Shown here in pieces: positions 58,028-64,000 of a stretch of DNA of 64,000 nt (position 1 is its first letter; each line of letters starts with the position of its first letter). Position numbers and translations under genes: made by a program. The notes under the pieces are model-generated. The model worked only from the letters and a program-made list of their open reading frames with translations, did not search any database and was not told where the DNA came from. The stretch spans positions 4,585,374 to 4,649,373 of the forward strand of contig OX345652.1 in the NCBI GenBank assembly GCA_947044365.1. The letters run 5' to 3'. Origin of the DNA: Petrosia ficiformis. Lineage: Eukaryota; Porifera; Demospongiae; Haplosclerida; Petrosiidae.

Positions 58028-59868
58028 TTAGTGGCAAGTATCTTGAGTGGCCACATGTCCAAGTAAATATATATTATCATACATATGTCCAAGTGTCTCA
58101 TTGTCTATGCCTGTTGCCGCTCCACGAAGGTTCTTGATAAATTCTCGTTTAGACATCTTGTTTTTGACACATGGACTTGTCAAATCGACACTTAGTAGTA
58201 TTAGTGAATAGCAAATAATGTATACTGTATCTAGAATAGAAATTATTTATAGTAACATGAACAATATAGTAGAGGTTAATAATAGTAACAACACTTACTA
58301 TTGTTAGGCTATTAATAGTAACATGTAACTCTATTAATAGTAACACTTGTCAATCTATTAATAGTAACACTATTGTTAAACTATTGTTAATCTATTAATA
58401 GTAACACTTGTTAATCTATTAATAGTAACACTATTGTTAATCTATTAATAGTAACACTTACTATTGTAATCTGTTAATAGTAACACTTACTATATTAATC
58501 TATTAATAGTAACACTATTGTTAATGTATTAATAGTAACACTTACTATTGTTAATCTATTAATAGTAACACTAGTGTTACTATTAATAGTAACACTATTG
58601 TTAATCTATTAATTACTATTGTTAATCTATTAATAGTAACACTTACTATTGTAAGCTATTAATAACTATTTTAAGCTATTAATAGTAACACTGCATACAG
58701 TATGAATTAAACTGACCTTTAGAAAATGATAAGTGTCTATTACATTGGAGATACCTTGAAGAAAAATAATCAAGCAACTTCTCTAGAAACTGTCCCCGTT
58801 GTCTGGGAGCTGGAATCCGAGAAAAAAATGACCTAGTTGATGTATGGATAGATAGATGGACATGAATGGATAGATAGATATAGGAACAATAAGCTCACAA
58901 ACCTGAGAGCATCCGGTAAAAATTGATTAGTAAAGTCATGAAGTGATACTAGAGACTTCAATATATCTGTTCTAAAGTAATTATGTACGTATGTATGTAA
59001 TATGCATGTATGTATGACTGTATGTCTTTGTGTCTATCTGTATGTATGTATGTACGTATGTATGTATGTATGTATGTATGTATGTGTGTTTGTATGTATG
59101 CATGTATGTATGCATGTATATACGTATGTATGTATGTATGTATGCATTCATGTATGTATGTATGTATGTATGTATGTATATACATATGCTTGTGCGTAAA
59201 TTAACAAATGAACCTTTCCATAAGATACTGTTCTAAACTCAACCATGATAATACATCTGTGTTATGTATAAACTGAGCAATTGAATCTACATCATCTGTT
59301 AACACGCCTTCCTTTATCAAATATGACAAACCCTAATTATAAGAAACGAGTCTATGAAAAATATACTAAGAAACTGGGTCACATGACTTACCTCATTAGG
59401 GTCAGCTGCAAAACTGAGTGTACCATTGTCAAGAATCATGTATAGTTCTTTGAACGAGTGAATTTGCTATAATTATGTGAGAGTGATATAGGCTTGTAAT
59501 AGTACAGTACATGTACATGTAATCTTCTCACTGTGTATCCATTGAAGTAAGCTGAAACATAGCCCCACCTTCTCATACACAACCTATATGGAAAGAAAAA
59601 AGCCTCTATGCTTACATCTCCTTTGTCATCTCTCTTCTTCCTTATACAACTTTTCTTACCTTTTCCAAAGAACTTCTACGTTAGCTAAACTACACCATAG
59701 CTCATTCACACACGAAGCAAGGCAGAGATCAGTTGCATCCAAATGAGAGAGAACTTCGACAGCGACTTCAGGAGGTAATATGGCAAGGTCAGGTAGATTG
59801 TCGTTTTGTTTAATAGTGCGATCACTTGATAAATCAGTTTGACACATTCTACAAGATGCCTGCCCCAT
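58028..59868 (-). CDS. FBXO8: F-box and Sec7-domain protein FBXO8
   Basis: In vertebrates FBXO8 is an SCF substrate adaptor with a Sec7-like domain that targets ARF6-related proteins. It may therefore work with RBX1, encoded 10 kb away. The start is MGQASC (ATG at 59868), with Gly2 suited to N-myristoylation as in human MGQ. The F-box follows in the same exon: LAILPPEVAVEVLSHLDATD and LCLASCVNELWCSLANVEVL. Further exons read LSYLIKEGVLTDDVDSIAQF and DVLSWLSLEQYLMER. The last exon has KMSKREFIKNLRGAATGIDN and GHMYDNIYLLGHVATQDTCH, with TAA at 58028-58030, corresponding to the human KMSKREFIRNTRRAA...LYDNIYLIGHVA end. Some middle exons (58740-58960) are short and less certain. It is about 300 residues. 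An intron holds a 27-35-bp minisatellite. Confidence 0.9.
58255..58700. repeat. CTATTAATAGTAACAC minisatellite
   Basis: About fifteen units of 17-33 bp based on TCTATTAATAGTAACACTTA and CTATTGTTAA. TATTAATA is palindromic. Intron of FBXO8. Confidence 0.92.
58985..59182. repeat. ATGT array
   Basis: ATGT with GCATG and TCTG interruptions, in an FBXO8 intron. Confidence 0.93.
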
Positions 59869-60292
59869 GATGAACCACACTCAATACTAAATATCCTTTA
59901 TATGTAATCTAGATCAAATACTATAATATACAAGTTTACTTTCTCTCTTGAAATTTTTCAGTCCATCATCTTAAAATCAGAGAATGCTCACAGTTGCCTC
60001 TTATATTTATAAAATCCTTTTCCTCCAGATTCAGCAGCTCAAACTTCCAATCGTGTATGTTTCGACGTGGCAGGAATTATGTGTGCATATTTTGTGAGAG
60101 TCCACCCATACAGGCACACCTAGATTTCCAATTAAGGAGCGTGGGTGGGCTCAGGAACCTCCCCAACCAGCCCCTCCTCCAACATTGTCTTGTGATTGTT
60201 TACGAAAACTTGCAAAGCATTTGCTGTCAGTTCAGTGTAGTATTGCTGTAATAGTAAGGTAATCTATATACTGATTGCTGAAAAGAGTGAGC
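59869..60292. promoter_or_regulatory. divergent region FBXO8 / membrane protein gene
   Basis: 424 bp between opposed start codons. An ORF at 59994-60251 has no family resemblance and lies in this 5' region, so I do not call it. Confidence 0.45.
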
Positions 60293-61586
60293 ATGGCTGT
60301 TGAACTCTTTGAGGGAACTAATAGTAGTCACATTGCACCAGTAACGAGGGATCGATCAAGGAACTATTACTCCGATAGAGAAGATACAAGAACACCTCCA
60401 CCTGATTATGATAAATTTATATCTGACAACGATCTTCCAAGTGTGAGAACAAGACTGCGTATGGAGAATGGAAGTTTGAAAGAGACATCAAGTCGAGGAG
60501 ATTACAACAGAGTATGTTTTGTGTGTTTGCATAGTTTTCGGAAGCAATCTTCCATCAATCTGCATCCACCCATCGATTAATCCATCCATCCATTTATCTA
60601 TCCATCCATCCATCCATTGTTCCTTCCATCCATCCATTTATCCATCCATCCATCCATTGATCCTTCCATCCATCCATCCATCCATCCATCCATTTATCCA
60701 TACATCCATACATCCATTTATCCATCCATCCATCCATCCATCCATCCATCCATTTATCCATCCATCCATCCATCCATCCATCCATTTATCCATCCATCCA
60801 TCCATCCATCCATCCATCCATCCATTTATCCATACATCCATACATCCATTTATCCATCCATCCATCCATCCATCCATCCATTTATCCATCCATCCATCCA
60901 TCCATTTATCCATCCATCCATCCATCCATCCATCCATTCATCCATTTATCCATCCATCCATCCATCCATCCATCCAAGCCACCATCAATAATTAAGAATT
61001 GTATGTGTATACCTGTTCTATCTATATATTATGTTTATATATTCACTCATTCATCCATCTATTCTAGAGTGTTCGAAACTACCACACGTCTCATCAAAAT
61101 GAAGAGAGCTCGTTCATGAGCGAGAGTGAGAGGAGTAGTGCATTTGATGAGAACATGACAAATGATGAGGACACTCCATTGATACTAAATGACAACAGAA
61201 AGCATAAAAAGAAGCAGCGACTTAAAAAAATCTGGAATATAGTTCGTATTGGTTCTCTGACTCTTTTTGTTGTCTTATCAATTGTAAGTGTAGGCTAAGT
61301 TACCATGACGATATGCATCAACTAATGACTGTTGGCATTGCAGTTTATCATAAATATTTTATAGTAATTATGTTTTGAATAACAATACATATTACATTTA
61401 AAATGTTGAAAATACATTTTCACTTTTAAATAATGTCACACACATGGTCTAGATGCATAATTGATATATAAGATCCTTAATATACCACTCTTTGTCTAAC
61501 AGGTATTATTTTCAATCAATGGAAAGCTAGAGGAAGAGTATGTCCTGGCAAGTGCTCAGACCCAAACACCTTATAGTATCCTTTAG
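60293..61586 (+). CDS. unrecognised single-pass membrane protein
   Basis: Three exons give 172 residues. Exon 1 (60293-60511, 73 codons) is hydrophilic: [19 protein letters not shown] sequence with a PPPDYDKF motif. After an intron full of CCAT repeats, exon 2 starts at 61068 and contains [20 protein letters not shown], then a basic stretch [14 protein letters not shown] and a hydrophobic segment [15 protein letters not shown]. Exon 3 (61503-61586) continues [15 protein letters not shown] and ends TPYSIL with TAG. A long acidic/polar N-terminus, basic cluster and single span near the C-terminus suggest a type II or tail-anchored topology. A donor-like GTATCC inside the last codons leaves open that the gene continues, but I saw no further exon. 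I do not recognise the family. Confidence 0.6.
60555..60982. repeat. CCAT array with higher-order units
   Basis: CCAT units punctuated by TTTATCCAT and ATACATCCATACATCCATTT. A block of about 120 bp carrying the ATACATCCATACATCC marker occurs twice (near 60702 and 60830), showing block duplication. It is intronic. Confidence 0.95.
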
Positions 61587-61589
61587 ATA

Positions 61590-61825
61590 TTATGACAATT
61601 ATAATCTCTCTTAATACAGGGAACTAGACTCACACCCAAACAGCTTATTATAATAACGATAATAAATAATTATAGTCTCATTCCCAGACTCTCTTAATAC
61701 AGGGAACTAGACTCACACCCAAACAGCTTATTATAATAACGATAATAAATAATTATAGTCTCATTCCCAGACTCCTTTAATACTGGGAACGAGATTCACA
61801 CCCAAACACCTAGTATTATTTAGAT
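61590..61825 (+). repeat. ~110-bp tandem repeat
   Basis: Two to three copies of a unit containing AGACTCACACCCAAACAGCT, TATTATAATAACGATAATAA and TAGTCTCATTCCCAGACTCT just after the membrane-protein gene. It begins with sequence copied from that gene's last exon (CAGACCCAAACACCTTATA-like). Confidence 0.75.
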
Positions 61826-61999
61826 ACACAATTATGATAACATGTAATATTATCTCTTCCTGTAATCATGCTTAACATGTGCCAATTTATTAGTTAGTAC
61901 AATTCTAAAGAATAGCATAACTTTCAATTTAGTTTATTAGGTTATGTTATTGCTATGACATAATGTGCACCCATTATAAAACGTTGACTATAGTCTGTT

Positions 62000-62370
62000 C
62001 ACCTTCATGATGACCTCAAAATTATGATGTGATGACTTTATAGTACTATAGTGTATAGTTTAATATCGTAAGGTTAATACATGATTATACTGTAACTCAA
62101 TACCTTATACATGTATGTAATATAATGTATAGTTTAATGTCATAAGGTTAATACATGATTGTACTGTAACTCAATACCTTATACATGTATGTAATATAAT
62201 GTATAGTTTAATGTCATAAGGTTAATACATGATTATACTGTAACTTAATAATGAAGCAATGGATTGAAATTTGACATACACAAAAAAGAACAGTGCAGGT
62301 AGAAAGATTGTTGGACATTCCAAACTAAAGTTATGAACATTTTTCTGAGGTCATGGTGAACATGAATGAC
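62000..62370 (-). mobile_element. TIR element family 1, copy 3 (inverted, with internal triplication)
   Basis: In reverse orientation it begins GTCATTCATGTTCACCATGA then CCTCAGAAAAATG, and ends TTTTGAGGTCATCATGAAGG. A 64-bp interior unit around CATAAGGTTAATACATGATT is present three times. The termini match copies 1 and 2. Confidence 0.75.
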
Positions 62371-63400
62371 TTAAATTAAATTGTGTGTTTGCAGGTTTCC
62401 AGACCACTTTAATACATAGAACACATGTAGATACAATTATATTATACTACTAGAGAAGTTACTAAATGTTTGGCATGACATATGAGTAGACAGCTGTAAC
62501 ATTAACAACACCTATGTATGCACACATACACACACATATACTAAAGTTTCGGCATGACATATGAGTAGACAGCTATAGTGCTTCAACTAATTGAGTATTA
62601 TTAGCACAAATAGTTTAGATAGTATACTGTACATCATCATATTATAGATCAATTGAATTGAGTAGTTATTATTGTAGAATCCTATTTTGTAATTTGAGGA
62701 TGAGCTGTTGTACAGCACAAATATTTGTTGACAAGTGATTAATAATTGATCTGTTGTGTTTAGCAGCTTGTAATAATATATTACAATATTAAAAGTAACA
62801 CTTAATTAATAAATATAATTAATGCGTGATGTGAAGTGGTTAGACTAGTCGCTATTTCCCGACCGGAGAAACTAAATTAAAATTAAACTTCAGAAATGTA
62901 ATACTAATTGTACTAAACAAACTGAAAGTTGTTTAGTAAACCAAACGGAAGTATCACTACACATAATTATCAGGATCTATAATGATTTGTGTTGATAATG
63001 TTCAAATCTGAATTATTAATAAGAGAATTATTATTATAGTATAACTATAACTAAAACCTCTTTTAGTAAGGTATTGTGAGTTAACTATAACTATAACTAA
63101 AACCTCTTTTAGTAAGGTATTGTGAGTTAACTATAACTATAACTAAAACCTCTTTTAGTAAGGTATTGTGAGTTAACTATAACTATAACTAAAACCTCTT
63201 TTATTTGAAATAGAAGATATGTTCAGATCGCTCCTTGATCTATTTATGAATGCTTATCTTATGTAATCAATATTGTGTGTAATAAGACAAGTCATATTTG
63301 TATTATCTTAACTAATGAATAATAAGATTTTGAATTAAAACATACAAAAACATGGTATAGTATCAAGATTCACCTTTTGGGTCCATTTCGTGGTATGACA
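62371..63400. other. gene-free right flank
   Basis: AT-rich with no ORF I can support. A phrase TGGCATGACATATGAGTAGACAGCT occurs twice (62471 and 62551). Positions 63037-63205 carry the 40-46-bp repeat family described separately. Confidence 0.6.
63037..63205. repeat. AGTTAACTATAAC family, 46-bp variant array
   Basis: Three to four copies of the unit seen at 40309-40627 but with an extra ATAACT, giving a period of 46 bp (GTGAGTTAACTATAACTATA, ACTAAAACCTCTTTTAGTAA, GGTATT). Confidence 0.92.
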
Positions 63401-63960
63401 TACATATATACATATATACATACATACATACACACATACATACATACATACATACATACATACATACATACATACATACATACTTACGTACGTACGTACG
63501 TACGTACATACATACGTACATACATACATACATACATACATGCACACATGCACACATACATACATACACACATACATACATACATACATACGTACATACA
63601 TACATACATACATACATACATGCACACATGCACACATACATACATACACACATACATACATACATACATACATACATTCATACATACATACATACATACA
63701 TACATACGTACATACATACATACATACATACATACATACATACATACATACATAAATACATACATACATACATACATACATACATACATACATACATGCA
63801 CACATACATACATACACACATACATACATACATACATACATACATACATACATACATACGTACGTACATACATACATACATACATACATACATACATACA
63901 TACATACATACATACATACATACATACATACATGCATACATACATACATACGTACATACA

Positions 63961-63990
<30 letters not shown>
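63400..63990. repeat. CATA tetranucleotide array at the right edge
   Basis: Nearly 600 bp of CATA with CGTA and GCACACATGCACACA patches; one block of about 75 bp with the latter occurs twice or more. It appears to end just before the window edge. Confidence 0.97.
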
Positions 63991-63992
<2 letters not shown>

Positions 63993-64000
63993 GATATGGA

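Noticed and set aside
59994..60251. 85-codon plus-strand ORF with cysteines between FBXO8 and the membrane protein
   Set aside because: No recognisable domain, no splice link to the next exon, and it lies in the divergent 5' region.
63335..63993. ORFs of up to 216 codons ([16 protein letters not shown]) at the right end
   Set aside because: Tetranucleotide arrays lack stop codons in several frames on both strands. No domain or codon bias is present.

Overview
This is eukaryotic nuclear DNA from an animal, AT-rich, with many short introns (the smallest I can defend is 51 nt), very short gaps between genes, and introns loaded with tetranucleotide arrays. CEP135, EIPR1, FBXO8, tetraspanin, UBL3 and Gab-like docking proteins together point to a metazoan. 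The gene compactness, diverged orthologues and CARD-like material suggest an early-branching animal, most likely a demosponge. That placement is inference.

Layout: a ~182-bp satellite (1-1625); a small unrecognised gene (-); a tetraspanin (-) head-to-head with the WD40 protein EIPR1 (+); RUVBL2/reptin (-) head-to-head with isobutyryl-CoA dehydrogenase ACAD8 (+, 57 bp between start codons); TOMM7 (+, 51 aa); the centriole protein CEP135 (-) head-to-head with an odd Rab9-like GTPase (+), followed by Rab9 (+); UBL3 (-) head-to-head with a 73-aa ORF carrying a BH3-like motif (+). Next comes an HSP70 pair: a canonical intronless gene with heat-shock elements, then a rearranged paralogue. The paralogue has a duplicated lid, no EEVD and a spliced-on coiled coil, and its stop codon is followed 7 bp later by a possible CARD-like ORF. 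Two PH-domain docking proteins then stand head-to-head (37.6-47.3 kb), followed by RBX1 (-), a Rab30-like GTPase (-), PCF11 (+), FBXO8 (-) and an unrecognised single-pass membrane protein (+). The window ends in a (CATA)n array.

Most genes are housekeeping: trafficking (EIPR1, Rab9, Rab30-like, UBL3), chromatin (RUVBL2), mitochondria (ACAD8, TOMM7), centriole (CEP135), ubiquitin ligation (RBX1, FBXO8) and mRNA 3' processing (PCF11). The most unusual stretch is 28.6-37.2 kb, where chaperone genes sit beside two candidate cell-death/innate-type small proteins. The docking-gene pair is also notable: one copy carries a p130Cas-like array of YDxP and PPPPRP repeats.

The non-coding DNA holds several repeat families seen more than once here: a tRNA-derived SINE, a ~210-370-bp element with terminal inverted repeats, a ~100-bp foldback element, a 40-bp palindrome-rich repeat, and several intron-confined minisatellites. 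Exon boundaries were read by eye from GT/AG signals, frame continuity and remembered family sequence. No alignment, search or RNA evidence was available.
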